DNA of 64,000 nucleotides from Bog-159 sp050008575 (GCA_050008575.1 JBEKMJ010000003.1:1-64000), one strand, 5' to 3'. Shown: positions 1 to 8,606, numbered from the stretch's first letter. A program made the numbers and translations. Notes: generated from the letters alone by a model not told the origin.

Positions 1-2
1 AC

Positions 3-80
3 CGCGAACAACAGATTCGGGTCCTCACCAAGAAAGCGAAAAAGCTTGGGTTTCAATTAGTTATCCAGCAAACGGCGTAA
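3..80 (+). CDS. C-terminal tail of an unidentified gene cut by the left edge
   Basis: One frame is open from the left edge to a TAA at 78-80 and reads as a basic tail with the segment VLTKKAKKLGFQLVIQQTA. Basic Lys/Arg-rich ends of this kind are common in transposases, and the next sequence to the right is a hairpin array, but 25 codons are too few to assign a family. The other two forward frames read less like protein. The call of a real gene end is an inference. Confidence 0.3.
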   Translation, partial: REQQIRVLTKKAKKLGFQLVIQQTA

Positions 81-105
81 ACCTACAGGGGAAGGTTTCT
101 GGAGA

Positions 106-197
106 GTGCCGACACGGCACGCACGAGTGCGTGCGCCACGAGGGCTACCCAACTGAAATGGCCAATCTCCAGCGCGGTCGCTGCGAGCCTGCCCCAC
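106..197. repeat. Hairpin array with a fragment of the CTGCCCCAC element
   Basis: Two perfect hairpins lie side by side: GTGCCG/CGGCAC at 106-120 and GCACGCAC/GTGCGTGC at 117-134. About 40 bases later comes GCTGCGAGCCTGCCCCAC (180-197), the same end module seen beside nuoK and nuoF. No gene is visible between 81 and 202. Confidence 0.5.
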
Positions 198-202
198 TTG
201 GT

Positions 203-838
203 TCAGCGCGGGATTGGATTGGCGACGGCGGCGGCTACTTTGTCCGCATCCAACGAGAGCGGCTCCTGCAGCACCATCTCGAACCTCCAGCCGGCGTTCA
301 GATGCAAGTCACTCCCACGACGGCCGAGGATCGTTACCACGGCGATCGCCACCGCGGCACTTGCGGCCGTTAAACCAACCGCCACGCCGATATCGGGTCC
401 GGGCCTTTGTGGTTGCGTGCCCTGAAGCGCCATGGCGCCGGCCGGAACATCCGGATCTCCGATCCGCGGCACACCGGCGCGGCGGGTGTCCGCGCGTGCG
501 CCTGCCAGCGGTACCGTGTAGCCGTTGGTGAAGACCATGTGGGTGAAGTGCATAGTGAACCCCGCGTGACGGCCGCGGCGAGTTACCTGGTCGATCATAC
601 CTTCCAAATAGGTGCCGGGAGGAATGGCCACGGTGTTCCCGGCGGTCACGGGAAAACCGGCTTCGGCACGCACGGCGTCGCCCGGCTGGGCGGTTCTGGT
701 GGCCAGAGGGCTGGTCAGCCGCAAGGGAACTTTGGTCCCCGCCTGAACGATGAGAGCCGGCGACGCGGCGGGTGGCGCCGATTCCTGTGCCAGGCATTGT
801 GACACTGCCAACAGCGCTGTGAAGGCGAGCAGTCGCAT
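203..838 (-). CDS. Secreted VirB10/TrbI-like hypothetical protein
   Basis: A 211-residue protein with an N-terminal signal peptide (MRLLAFTALLAVSQCLAQ) followed by a compact domain with the pattern IxAGTKVPLRLTSPL ... AQPGDAV ... FPV ... AIPPGTYLEGMID. This resembles the beta-rich C-terminal domain of VirB10/TrbI proteins, which in acidobacteria often occurs in short stand-alone exported proteins. A hydrophobic stretch around residues 150-170 (VAVGLTAASAAVAIAVVTIL) could be a membrane segment. The next gene upstream on the same strand (ending at 874, 35 bases away) encodes a paralog with the same domain, so the two look like a tandem duplication in one operon. No other type IV secretion gene is nearby, so a role in conjugation is unlikely; cell-envelope function is inferred only. 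Confidence 0.6.
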   Translation of the reverse strand: MRLLAFTALLAVSQCLAQESAPPAASPALIVQAGTKVPLRLTSPLATRTAQPGDAVRAEAGFPVTAGNTVAIPPGTYLEGMIDQVTRRGRHAGFTMHFTHMVFTNGYTVPLAGARADTRRAGVPRIGDPDVPAGAMALQGTQPQRPGPDIGVAVGLTAASAAVAIAVVTILGRRGSDLHLNAGWRFEMVLQEPLSLDADKVAAAVANPIPR

Positions 839-873
839 GAACTTATAACTCCCTTACTACGCGGGCCTTTTCA

Positions 874-1866
874 TTACTCGAAGCGCAGGGCAAAATTGCG
901 CCCCTTGAACTGTAGTGACTCCAATGAGAACGAACCGTCCGGATCCGTGCGCCACGCGGTCTTATTGGCGGGCGCATCCCGGCCCAACGCGACAACCGTC
1001 GCTGGAAGGTTCGCGACCGCGTTCCCGCGTTTGAGAATTCGCACTTGAGCCGCCGGTCCGAGGCCCTCCCAGGCAACTTCGTAACTGCCGGCGGGCAGTG
1101 TCTGCCCCTCCTCACGAACCGGATGTACCAGTGCCAACGATTCCTTGTGCGCGCCCGGCGCGGAGATCACCGCCGGCGGTCCCGGGCACGCAATACCGGG
1201 AGATCCGGACGTGCCGGGAATGACGGTTCCGGGCGTGCCAGGCGTCCCTGGGATAGTTATCGACGGCATGCCTGGTCCACCCGGTATGCTGGTGGAGGGC
1301 GTGCCCGGGGTGCCCGGTATGTAGGTATCAGGGGTGCCCAGTGTCGCGGGAGTGGGGCGGCACAACGATGCCGATTTCCAATCCCATGGTTTGGGCGGCC
1401 GGGACACGCGCGCCGCGGCGGCGACCTGGCCCGGATCCAACGCCAGCGGCTGTTCCAGGACCATCTCGAACTGCGAGCCATTGTCGAGCAGAACGTCGCT
1501 GCGCGCCGCCACCTGCACATTCACCGTGGCGACGGCCGCGGGAAGCGCGGCGGTATAGCCATTGGCAAAGACGATCTGCGCGAAACTCATGCGGAATTCG
1601 GCGCGACCCGATCTCAAACCGGGGCGAAACACAATGTCGATCGTCCCTTTGGCATAAGTGCCGGGAGGGATCGCCATGGCGCCGTTGACGGCCACCGGGA
1701 AAGTGGTTTCCGCGTACACGGTCTCTCCGGGCTGGGAGGACTTAGCCCAGACGGGACTGGTCAATCCTAATACGATCCTGGTTCCCGCTGGAATTGTCAA
1801 GGTGCGTGGCTCTTGCGCCAGGCATCCGCACGCGGTGAAAACCCCTGCCACGAGAAGCAGCCGCAT
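874..1866 (-). CDS. Secreted VirB10-like protein with collagen-like repeats
   Basis: A 330-residue paralog of the downstream gene. After a signal peptide ending near CLAQ, residues 22-160 repeat the same domain (TIPAGTRIVLGLTSPVW ... QPGETVYAETTFPV ... AIPPGTYAKGTIDIV ... QFEMVLEQPLALD). Residues about 175-225 form a Gly-X-X repeat of the type IPGTPGTPST / IPGGPGMPSI / IPGTPGTPGT, like a bacterial collagen-like segment. The last 100 residues contain LPAGSYEVAWEGLGPAAQVRI, which looks like a beta domain. The downstream paralog lacks both the collagen-like part and this C-terminal domain. Likely exported to the periplasm or surface; the substrate is unknown. Confidence 0.6.
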   Translation of the reverse strand: MRLLLVAGVFTACGCLAQEPRTLTIPAGTRIVLGLTSPVWAKSSQPGETVYAETTFPVAVNGAMAIPPGTYAKGTIDIVFRPGLRSGRAEFRMSFAQIVFANGYTAALPAAVATVNVQVAARSDVLLDNGSQFEMVLEQPLALDPGQVAAAARVSRPPKPWDWKSASLCRPTPATLGTPDTYIPGTPGTPSTSIPGGPGMPSITIPGTPGTPGTVIPGTSGSPGIACPGPPAVISAPGAHKESLALVHPVREEGQTLPAGSYEVAWEGLGPAAQVRILKRGNAVANLPATVVALGRDAPANKTAWRTDPDGSFSLESLQFKGRNFALRFE

Positions 1867-1924
1867 AACTTGTTTACCAATCTCTTAAACGTGCGATTGG
1901 CGCGACGGGTTACTACCGATGAAG

Positions 1925-3769
1925 TCAGCCGCGGCGATCTTTCGCCAAGCGCCGTTCCGCTGGATAGGGAATCACGAAGTGCATCTTACCGGCCAGTATG
2001 CGGCGCTGTAACCGATCCCAGTAATCCACGGTAAACAGATCGCCGTGCTTTTCGCGGAAATACGCCTGCAAATCGGGTGGCACGCCCAGATAGCGCTCCC
2101 ATTCATCCACCAGAACGTCGTTTTCTCCAACGGAAAACCAAGCGCCATCGGTTTCGGTATTCCAGAGCAACTCATCTTTTTCGTTGGGCAGCGGCGGCGT
2201 TTCCCGAAAGTGCTGGTGCAGGATCGGCCCCAGGTCGTCGAAGTCGAACAGCGCCACGTTGGACGCATGCGTCAATCCGGTATTGAACGGAAGGCCGTAA
2301 CAGTCGCGCATGAAGAAGCCCATGCCGGCCAGATCCTTGATAAAAGCGCCAAGCGCATCGACGGCCCGCTCGCGCGATGCGCGATCTTGTTCCCGATCGA
2401 AAAACGCGCTCAATGGCTGGACGCGGCGCTGCGCGTATACGTGCTTGAGAACCACGGTATCGCCGTCCAGCCGGACGCTGGAGGGCGCACTCGCCACCAG
2501 ATCGCGCAACACCCGCTCGTCGAAGCACTCGCGCGGGAAATGCAGGTTGCGGTAGAGCCAGGCATCCAGCATCAAGCGGCCCCGGTTCATCTCGTGCACC
2601 CAGCGATAGATCTCCATGATACGGGCCCTGCCCATCCAGGCCTGCTTGGACGAGAAGTCGCGGATGACTTTGAACACGTAGGGGAACGAAGGGGGCGAAA
2701 ACACGATCATGGCCATCCCCACGCGTCCCGGCGTGGGCGTGAAGCGTTCGCCGGTTTCCCGCAGATGCCGGCGCAGCCGCTGGTTGAGCGCCACGCGCGC
2801 CGGGTGGGTAAAGCCCAGCACCGCGCACATGGCCGGGTGACCGCGCTCGGGGGCCAGCGTATCGAGAAACTCGAGCACTTCACGGTAACCGTCGGTGCGC
2901 ACGTTGAATGTGGAGCGGGTGGACACGAACAGGATGTTGCGCATGTCCTCCTTGCCCGTCAGCACGGCATCCACGGTAATGCCGCGCTCTTCATGGCGCA
3001 GGGCGAATACCACGGGCAGTTCGCGCCCGGCCGCCCGCAATTTGCCGGCGAGGTAGGCCTCCTGGTCGCGAAAAAATATGGGCTCCAGCATCTGAAGATC
3101 GTGGGGATGGCCCGCGCCGATTTGCCGGTCCCATTCCGCGAGTAGCCGGACGGCGACCAAGTCCGCGTCCCGTTCTTCGTTTTCCAGGGGTGCGCGGAAC
3201 GCGCAGTTTTTCAGCGCTTCGACGACAGAGCGGCTCAAATGTTGCGGGCCGGCGCTGTACACCCGCGAGACCGGGCGCGGGCCGCGGATGTGCGACCGCT
3301 CGGCGAGGCCGTCGTCGTCGTATTCCACCGGGGCGTCCTGCGCGTCGAAAGTGAGCCGCATGGTGGAATAAAAGAAGGTGAGCGCGATGTCGGCCTCATA
3401 GGCGTCGAAGACGTTTTCGAGAAAGGCCTGCCGCGCGCCCATCCAAAACTCGCGGTGCGGCGTCCGCTCCGAAAACAGACGTTGCAGTTTCCGCCCCGCT
3501 CCGTTCACCGCGTCGCGGTAAAGTTGGACGCGGCGCCGGGCATCCAGCGTTCCTTGCGTCCACGCCTTATTTTCAAATATTTCTTTGGCTTTGGCGGTAA
3601 GGGCGTTGAACTCCTCCAGATAGCCGCGATGCGCATCCAGAATCAAGGCGGCGGCGCTGCGCGCATCGGCCTGCGCGTCGGGTGAAAGCGCGGCCAGAGG
3701 CGCGGGCGCGTCCAGCGGGAACAGCCGCCGCCACGCCTCGCGCCGGTCGGTGGTGGCATGGGACGACAT
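1925..3769 (-). CDS. aceK: Isocitrate dehydrogenase kinase/phosphatase
   Basis: AceK phosphorylates and dephosphorylates isocitrate dehydrogenase, which decides whether isocitrate goes through the TCA cycle or the glyoxylate shunt. The 614-residue product is close to the usual length of about 580. Recognisable blocks are the ATP-site region FPYVFKVIRDFSSKQAW near residue 360 and the catalytic region GFFMRDCYGLPFNTGLTHASN followed by VALFDFDDLGP near residues 490-510. I chose the ATG at 3769 because GAGGTG sits eight bases upstream of it; an in-frame start at 3796 lacks such a site. No aceA or aceB lies next to it in this window, so AceK is physically uncoupled from the glyoxylate genes here. 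It stands alone between the VirB10-like pair and a hairpin element. Confidence 0.95.
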   Translation of the reverse strand: MSSHATTDRREAWRRLFPLDAPAPLAALSPDAQADARSAAALILDAHRGYLEEFNALTAKAKEIFENKAWTQGTLDARRRVQLYRDAVNGAGRKLQRLFSERTPHREFWMGARQAFLENVFDAYEADIALTFFYSTMRLTFDAQDAPVEYDDDGLAERSHIRGPRPVSRVYSAGPQHLSRSVVEALKNCAFRAPLENEERDADLVAVRLLAEWDRQIGAGHPHDLQMLEPIFFRDQEAYLAGKLRAAGRELPVVFALRHEERGITVDAVLTGKEDMRNILFVSTRSTFNVRTDGYREVLEFLDTLAPERGHPAMCAVLGFTHPARVALNQRLRRHLRETGERFTPTPGRVGMAMIVFSPPSFPYVFKVIRDFSSKQAWMGRARIMEIYRWVHEMNRGRLMLDAWLYRNLHFPRECFDERVLRDLVASAPSSVRLDGDTVVLKHVYAQRRVQPLSAFFDREQDRASRERAVDALGAFIKDLAGMGFFMRDCYGLPFNTGLTHASNVALFDFDDLGPILHQHFRETPPLPNEKDELLWNTETDGAWFSVGENDVLVDEWERYLGVPPDLQAYFREKHGDLFTVDYWDRLQRRILAGKMHFVIPYPAERRLAKDRRG

Positions 3770-3837
3770 CGAAGCTACACCTCGAAAACCGGCCACATCC
3801 CACTTTTAGCACGAGGTGCGCGAAGACGCGGCGGAGG

Positions 3838-3906
3838 GCGGGCAATTCTGCCCGCAGCAGGCTTGGCCGCCTGAAAGGCGGCTGCGGCCAGCATTGGCCG
3901 CCCCAC
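3838..3906. repeat. Mosaic hairpin element between aceK and the SWIM gene
   Basis: Three perfect hairpins follow each other: GCGGGCA/TGCCCGC (3838-3855), GCCGCC/GGCGGC (3866-3882) and GCGGCCA/TGGCCGC (3884-3901), closed by CCCCAC at 3901-3906. The structure matches the modular elements at 35805, 37778, 41925 and 62573. It may terminate transcripts between the two minus-strand genes, but there is no U tract. Confidence 0.6.
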
Positions 3907-3937
3907 AAGAGTTTTTCGACGCCCACCAAGCACGCCG

Positions 3938-4723
3938 CTACGCCTTCGCCGCCCGCCGCGGCTTCCGGCGCTCGCGTTTCGCTTTTCCGGCGCCGCCACT
4001 CGCGCCCTGCGCCATGTCGAGGCCGAAAATCTCGGAAAGATCTTGGTCCCCTAGAAGCTTGCCGGCGGCCGGCCCCCGCTTCGCCAGGGGAGCCGCCTGG
4101 CCCGCGCTGGCGATCAACTCCATCTCGTCCACCGCGCGCAATCGGAAGAGAAGTTCGGGTTGATGGTCGAACCGCGCGCCGATGCCATACAGCACCGCCG
4201 CGACGTGCTTGCACATACCGGCCCAGTCGGGGCAACTGCACGAGAGCCGGATCTCAGCCGGCGAAGGGAACAGGCCTTGGCTCTGCCGGCAAATCCGCTC
4301 CATGACACCCTTGGACAACCGCCCTTGCAGCAATTCCACCAGCGAATCGATCCCGCCCGCACAGTCCGCGCAAATGGATTTCCACTTCGCCTTCGCCAGG
4401 GGCGTCACACTCAGCGCGACCTCGTATAACTCCGAGCCGCTGACATAGGCAAGGATCGTGCCGGGCTTAATCTGCAGATCCACCACCGACCCGTTGCGTA
4501 CATAGGTGCGCCCGCGCGGCAGCCGGTTGGCATAATCGCTGTATCCCTCGAGGTTCTGGCACCAAGCCTTGCCCCAAAAGGTCTTGGCGATGGTGCGGCC
4601 TTCGATGCTGACGGGGGAGACGGCATGCCCTTGCTTCTTGCGCTTCTCCATCTCGCGCAACGCTTTGCGCCGCCGCTCCGCGACCGAGACATAAGGTTTC
4701 CATCCGTAGTCGTAGTAAGCCAT
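3938..4723 (-). CDS. SWIM zinc finger protein, partner of the SNF2 helicase
   Basis: A 261-residue protein with the SWIM signature CSCPDWAGMCKHVAAVLYG (Cys-X-Cys ... Cys-X-His) around residues 165-185. SWIM domains bind zinc and occur next to or fused with SNF2-family helicases, where they are thought to mediate protein or DNA contacts. The N-terminus (MAYYDYGWKPYVSVAERRRK) is typical of this bacterial family, and the C-terminus is a basic Lys/Arg/Ala tail (KAKRERRKPRRAAKA) that could bind nucleic acid. I chose the ATG at 4723 because AGGGGGA lies about nine bases upstream. Only 14 bases separate it from the stop of the helicase gene, so both should be on one transcript. Confidence 0.85.
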   Translation of the reverse strand: MAYYDYGWKPYVSVAERRRKALREMEKRKKQGHAVSPVSIEGRTIAKTFWGKAWCQNLEGYSDYANRLPRGRTYVRNGSVVDLQIKPGTILAYVSGSELYEVALSVTPLAKAKWKSICADCAGGIDSLVELLQGRLSKGVMERICRQSQGLFPSPAEIRLSCSCPDWAGMCKHVAAVLYGIGARFDHQPELLFRLRAVDEMELIASAGQAAPLAKRGPAAGKLLGDQDLSEIFGLDMAQGASGGAGKAKRERRKPRRAAKA

Positions 4724-4737
4724 CGAACCGCGTCCCC

Positions 4738-7443
4738 CTAAATCAGAGCCTTGTTGAGATCCAGCGCCACCAGGTTGAGCAATTCGTCGTCTTTCAGTTC
4801 CGTCAGAAGTAAGCCGGCGCCGCCCTCCAGTAACTCCTGCGAGAGATGGCGCTTGGACTCGATAAGCTGGTCGATTTTCTCTTCCACCGTACCGCGGCAC
4901 ACGAACTTGTGCACCAACACGTTCTTGGTCTGGCCGATGCGGAAGGCGCGGTCGGTGGCCTGGTTCTCCACCGCCGGATTCCACCACCGGTCGAAGTGCA
5001 CGACGTGCGAGGCGGCGGTCAGGTTCAAACCGGAGCCGCCGGCCTTGAGAGAAAGCACGAAGAAGCCCACGGCTTCGTCTTCCTGAAAGCGCCGTACCAG
5101 ATCCTTGCGCTTCTTCACTTCGGTTTCTCCGTGCAGCACCAAGCCGGGCCGTCCGAAAATCGATCCGAGGAAAGCCGCCAGCGGCGCGGTTACTTCGCGG
5201 AACTGGGTGAATACCAGCATCTTCTCCTGCTTGGCGGCAACCACCTCCGCAATGTCTCGCAGACGCGCCCATTTGCCGCTGTCGGCTTCACTCCAGGCGC
5301 CGTCTCCCAGCCATTGCGAGGGATGGTTGCAGATCTGTTTGAAGCGCATCAGAAACGACAGCACCACGCCCCGGCGCCGGATCCCGGCGACATCCGCGAG
5401 TTGCTCGGCCAACTCGTGCACGGCCTGCTGGTAAAGTGCGGCCTGGTGGCGGCTGAGCGCGCAGAACGCCTTGATTTCGGTTTTATCCGGCAGGTCCGCG
5501 ATCACCGACTTATCCGTCTTCAAGCGCCGCAGAATATAGGGCCGCACTAACTCGCGCAGCGGCCCATAAGAGCCGTGCGGCCTCTCGGCCAGGCGCTTGG
5601 CGAAGCTCGCGAACTCCTTCGGCGTTCCCAACAGTCCCGGGTTGACGAAGTCGAAAATCGACCAAAGATCGCCCAGCCGGTTCTCCACGGGCGTGCCGGT
5701 GAGCGCCAGCCGGGCGCCCGCTTTGAGCTTCTTGACGGCGCGCGTCTGTTTGGCATCCGGGTTCTTGATCGCTTGCGCCTCGTCCAGCACGGCCAGCCGC
5801 CAGGGGACCTCCGCCATCCAGGGCACGCGGAGCAGCGAGCCGTAGCTGGTGATGACCAGGTCGATGCCGCTCAGCCGCGCGGGCGCCAGCGCCTTCAACT
5901 CGGGGGCCGGCAGAGCGGACGGATGGGCGATCAGCGCCTTCAAACCCGGTGCAAAGCGTTCGATTTCCGCCGCCCAGTTGGCCAGCAGCGATGCCGGCGC
6001 CACCAACAAGCTGGGCCTCGGCTGGGCGCTCGGTTGGCGCTTGAGAACCAGCAGCAGCGACAGCACTTGAATGGTCTTGCCGAGTCCCATATCGTCGGCC
6101 AGACACGCTCCCAGACCGAGTTTCGTGAGGAGATAAAGCCAGCGCACGCCGATCCGCTGGTAGGGCCGCAGCACGCCCCGCAGCGCATCGCCGGGGTCCA
6201 CTTCAGCCAACCCCTGCGGGCTGCGCAGCCCTTTCAAGGTGTCGGCCAGCCAGGGTCCCGCGGCCACTTGCGCCCAGTCCGCTTCGGCTGCGGCGTCCGT
6301 GTCATCCGTATCGGCGACGGCCGCGCCGGCCAGCAACCGCATGGCCTCGCCGAATGCCAGGCCGTTCTCCTTTGCGGTGCGCTCCACTTCGCGGAAGCGC
6401 TCGAACATGCCTTGCAGGTGTTCGCGGTCGAGTTCGACCCACTGCCCCCGCACCAGCGCCAGCCCATCGCTCGCGGCCAACAGATCGCGGATCTCCGCGG
6501 CGGTGAGCGGTTCACCGTCGAGCGTGACATCCATTCTGAAATCGAGCAACGCATTCTGTCCCAGCCCAGACGGCGCCTTGGTCCCCACGGTACCCGTCAC
6601 GCGCGGCCGCGGTGGACGATTACCGCGCCACGACGCGGGCATGCGAATCACCACCCCCGCCGTCTCAAGCCGCGGGGCGTCTCTGAGAAGTTGCAAAGCC
6701 TCCCGCGGCGTCCAGCGCAGGGGATGAAAGATTTCGCCCGCGTCGACCATGTCTTTCAGCCATGGGCAAGTCTCCGACGCCCGCTGCACCGGAAGCAGCA
6801 AGGACAACAGGCGCTCCTTGTTGGCCGCGCCCGCGTACTCGCCCAACGCCTTCCCCAACGGCAGGTGTTGGGCTTTGGCCTGCGCCGATAACCGCGTGGT
6901 ATAGGTCGCCAGAAATGCGAATGGGGCATCCGGGTCCTTGCGGTTCTCGGCCAGGTTGAAATGCACGCGGCCCACCAGGTTCCAGGCTGGGTTTCGGCGC
7001 TTCAAAAACTCCTGCACCCCGCATTTGGATTCGGATAACTCCACGCCGAAGGCCGTGTCGATTTCCCGCCACAAAGTCTGAAGCACAGCGGCTGTCAGAT
7101 ACTCCGCGCCAATCATGGGCGGCGCGGCCAGAGCGGTGCGCTCCAATTCTTGGTCGGAAGGGGCCGCCACGGGCGCGCGCTGGCGGGGCGCGTCGCTATC
7201 CTGCTGTGTGCAGAGAGCGGTCACGTAGCGCGCACCGAATTCCCGCCAGTAGGAGTCCACCGGGGGCAACGGCGTCCCGGCTTCGTCCGCGCCCAGCAGC
7301 AGAAGGCCGTGGCCCGATCCGCGTTCGAAAGCTTCCCGCATTCGGTCGCGAAGCCCGCGATCCGGAGGCGGTGCGTCGGCGTCGGGAGTCAGGACAAGGC
7401 GGCCGTGCGGAGTGAGACTCAGCGAGACATCGACGGCGTCCAT
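4738..7443 (-). CDS. SNF2-family DEAD-like helicase (HepA/RapA-like)
   Basis: A 901-residue SNF2 ATPase. The motor domain spans about residues 430-890: Walker A DDMGLGKTIQVLSLLL (about 449-464), the DEAQ box in LDEAQAIKN (about 551), LTGTPVENRLGDLWSIFDF (about 583), and the C-terminal helicase block LKAGGSGLNLTAASHVVHFD followed by RWWNPAVENQATDRAFRIGQ (about 800-838). The first 400 residues form the SNF2-associated N-terminal region common in bacterial members. These proteins translocate on double-stranded DNA and remodel bound proteins such as stalled RNA polymerase. The pairing with a SWIM protein is a recognised bacterial arrangement, sometimes considered defence-related. No nuclease or methylase is adjacent, so I cannot assign a defence system. 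Confidence 0.9.
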   Translation of the reverse strand: MDAVDVSLSLTPHGRLVLTPDADAPPPDRGLRDRMREAFERGSGHGLLLLGADEAGTPLPPVDSYWREFGARYVTALCTQQDSDAPRQRAPVAAPSDQELERTALAAPPMIGAEYLTAAVLQTLWREIDTAFGVELSESKCGVQEFLKRRNPAWNLVGRVHFNLAENRKDPDAPFAFLATYTTRLSAQAKAQHLPLGKALGEYAGAANKERLLSLLLPVQRASETCPWLKDMVDAGEIFHPLRWTPREALQLLRDAPRLETAGVVIRMPASWRGNRPPRPRVTGTVGTKAPSGLGQNALLDFRMDVTLDGEPLTAAEIRDLLAASDGLALVRGQWVELDREHLQGMFERFREVERTAKENGLAFGEAMRLLAGAAVADTDDTDAAAEADWAQVAAGPWLADTLKGLRSPQGLAEVDPGDALRGVLRPYQRIGVRWLYLLTKLGLGACLADDMGLGKTIQVLSLLLVLKRQPSAQPRPSLLVAPASLLANWAAEIERFAPGLKALIAHPSALPAPELKALAPARLSGIDLVITSYGSLLRVPWMAEVPWRLAVLDEAQAIKNPDAKQTRAVKKLKAGARLALTGTPVENRLGDLWSIFDFVNPGLLGTPKEFASFAKRLAERPHGSYGPLRELVRPYILRRLKTDKSVIADLPDKTEIKAFCALSRHQAALYQQAVHELAEQLADVAGIRRRGVVLSFLMRFKQICNHPSQWLGDGAWSEADSGKWARLRDIAEVVAAKQEKMLVFTQFREVTAPLAAFLGSIFGRPGLVLHGETEVKKRKDLVRRFQEDEAVGFFVLSLKAGGSGLNLTAASHVVHFDRWWNPAVENQATDRAFRIGQTKNVLVHKFVCRGTVEEKIDQLIESKRHLSQELLEGGAGLLLTELKDDELLNLVALDLNKALI

Positions 7444-7530
7444 ATTGCGAGCCTTTCAGCTTAGCAGGCCGCCAGCGCAGATTTTTCCGTCGCCGATCTG
7501 TAGCATCGAGCGTTAGTGGAGCCTCGTGGC

Positions 7531-7595
7531 GCAGGCACTCCCGCCTGCCGCGCAGACACTCCTGTCAGCGCAGGCGAGCGTAGCTCGCCTTTTTT
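7531..7595. repeat. Mosaic hairpin element ending in a terminator-like stem
   Basis: GCAGGC/GCCTGC (7531-7548) is followed by a CAGACACTCCTGTCAGC hairpin and then a perfect stem GGCGAGC-GTA-GCTCGCC (7573-7589) with six T residues (7590-7595). The last part has the form of an intrinsic terminator on the plus strand. It lies directly before the decayed HigBA-like copy and upstream of the helicase start on the other strand. Confidence 0.55.
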
Positions 7596-8091
7596 CGCCG
7601 CCGACCTTGGCGCCGGCGTTATCAAACAGCGCATTGCGCGGATTGGCCAGGGAAAGTCCAAACATCGGCGCCGCCGACGTGGCCTACTACGACAAAGCCG
7701 CTGCGCAGGTGCTGGCGTCCGGAACGTTGGTGATATACCGCGAGAAAGCGGCTCAGAGCCGAGAAAACAATATCGAAGTTCGCTGATGGCGTCAATCACG
7801 AGACAGCCGAAGGACCCGAGTCTGCCGGTGTAATCGACAAGCGCACGATGCGTGAATTCGACGGCTTGTGCCTTACACCAGTACAAGCGCTCAAGCCCAA
7901 GGAAATCCGCGCGCTCCGCTTGCGGGAGAGCGCCAGCAGGCGGGTCTTGCCCGCCATCTCAACGTGACCACGGGCTTGGTGAGCCAATGGGAGCGCGGTG
8001 AAAAGCATCCGCGCGGACCGTCCCTAAAACTAATCACTCTGGTCGCCAAGAATGGGCTTCAGACGGTCGCTCGACACGCCCCATGACCTCC
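7596..8091 (+). pseudogene. Decayed second copy of the HigB/HigA-type locus
   Basis: This stretch is a damaged duplicate of the pair at 8607-9291. Toxin remnant: ADLGAGVIKQRIARIGQGKS (cf. ADLGGGGVKQRIARPGQGKS in the intact copy), then a deletion of roughly 170 bases, then AYYDKAAAQVLASGTLVIY in another frame (cf. AYDDRAIARAVASGTLIEV). Antitoxin remnant: RKQYRSSLMASI, a one-base loss near 7797, then KRTMREFDGLCLTPVQALKP, another one-base loss near 7935, then ARHLNVTTGLVSQWERGEKH. The toxin 5' end is missing and a hairpin element lies at the boundary. Neither product can be made intact. Similarity continues to about 8091, past the antitoxin stop. Confidence 0.8.
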
Positions 8092-8164
8092 GCCGACCCA
8101 TGACTTGCTATCGGACCGGGTGGGATTTTTCCCCAGCCTGGAACAGAGTAGAGTAGAGACGAAT

Positions 8165-8473
8165 ATGGCGAAGGAGTATATCGAGCGACATGACGAAAAC
8201 CATTATGTTGCCGCCACACGCATCTCCCTGGATTCGATCGTGAATGCATTCGGCGTGCCGAATCCACTGCAGCCATCTGCCAGAATTTCGACCTTCAGAG
8301 GTCTATGGCGCATTGCGTACCACTTGGCGAATCAGGCTGATATCGACGCCTACCTGGCGCGCCAAAGCGACAAGCGCGCCGCAGGAAAGCGCAGCGTTGA
8401 ACCTTTGCCGGCGAATTTGCGTGAGAAACTCATGCGCGCTAGGGAAGAGATGCACACGAGCCGGGTGCCGTGA
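8165..8473 (+). CDS. DUF433-type antitoxin with a scrambled centre
   Basis: The 102-residue product begins with the usual DUF433 opening YIERHDENHYVAATRISLDSIV and returns to family sequence at AYHLANQADIDAYLARQ. The middle does not fit in this frame. The expected residues appear in the other frames instead: RRAESTAAICQNF in one and PSEVYGAL in the next. This suggests two one-base losses and a loss of about 13 bases that cancel to a net in-frame change. The result is an open but probably non-functional helical core. DUF433 proteins are antitoxins paired with DUF5615 PIN-like toxins; the next frame, overlapping by GTGA, starts like such a toxin and then breaks off. Confidence 0.6.
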   Translation: MAKEYIERHDENHYVAATRISLDSIVNAFGVPNPLQPSARISTFRGLWRIAYHLANQADIDAYLARQSDKRAAGKRSVEPLPANLREKLMRAREEMHTSRVP

Positions 8474-8522
8474 CGGCTATCGTAAAGGTTCGATTTGCTG
8501 CGGATGCCGATCTCAGCAAAGC
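8470..8522 (+). pseudogene. N-terminal remnant of a DUF5615 PIN-like toxin
   Basis: A GTG at 8470 overlaps the stop of the DUF433 gene and reads VTAIVKVRFAADADLSKA, the typical start of a DUF5615 PIN-like protein with its early acidic residues. After about 17 codons similarity ends and the promoter region of the HigB-type gene begins. The open frame continues to 8793 but there it is only the shadow of the next toxin gene. The overlap with the antitoxin is the normal arrangement for this pair. Confidence 0.5.
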
Positions 8523-8538
8523 CAAGCCTATTTTCGCC

Positions 8539-8568
8539 TTGCCGATCTATAGTGCTGAGTGCTATAGT
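8539..8568 (+). promoter_or_regulatory. Candidate promoter/operator of the HigB/HigA-type pair
   Basis: TTGCCG (8539-8544) and TATAGT (8563-8568) are 18 bases apart. A second TATAGT lies at 8548-8553, so CTATAGT is repeated 15 bases apart, which could serve as an operator for the HTH antitoxin. The toxin start codon is 38 bases downstream of the -10 box. Confidence 0.4.
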
Positions 8569-8606
8569 AATTACGGGGCAACGCACGAAGAATTTTCTGA
8601 AGACAG

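Noticed and set aside
4738..5272. N-terminal extension of the SWIM protein to 5272
   Set aside because: The extra 180 residues lie over the helicase gene in another frame; ATG 4723 has its own ribosome site.
5575..6891. 438-codon plus-strand frame over the SNF2 gene
   Set aside because: Antisense shadow of the helicase motor domain; composition dominated by Arg, Gln and His.
3938..7443. A full defence island around the SNF2/SWIM pair
   Set aside because: No nuclease, methylase, phospholipase D or other defence gene is adjacent; aceK and decayed TA loci are the neighbours.
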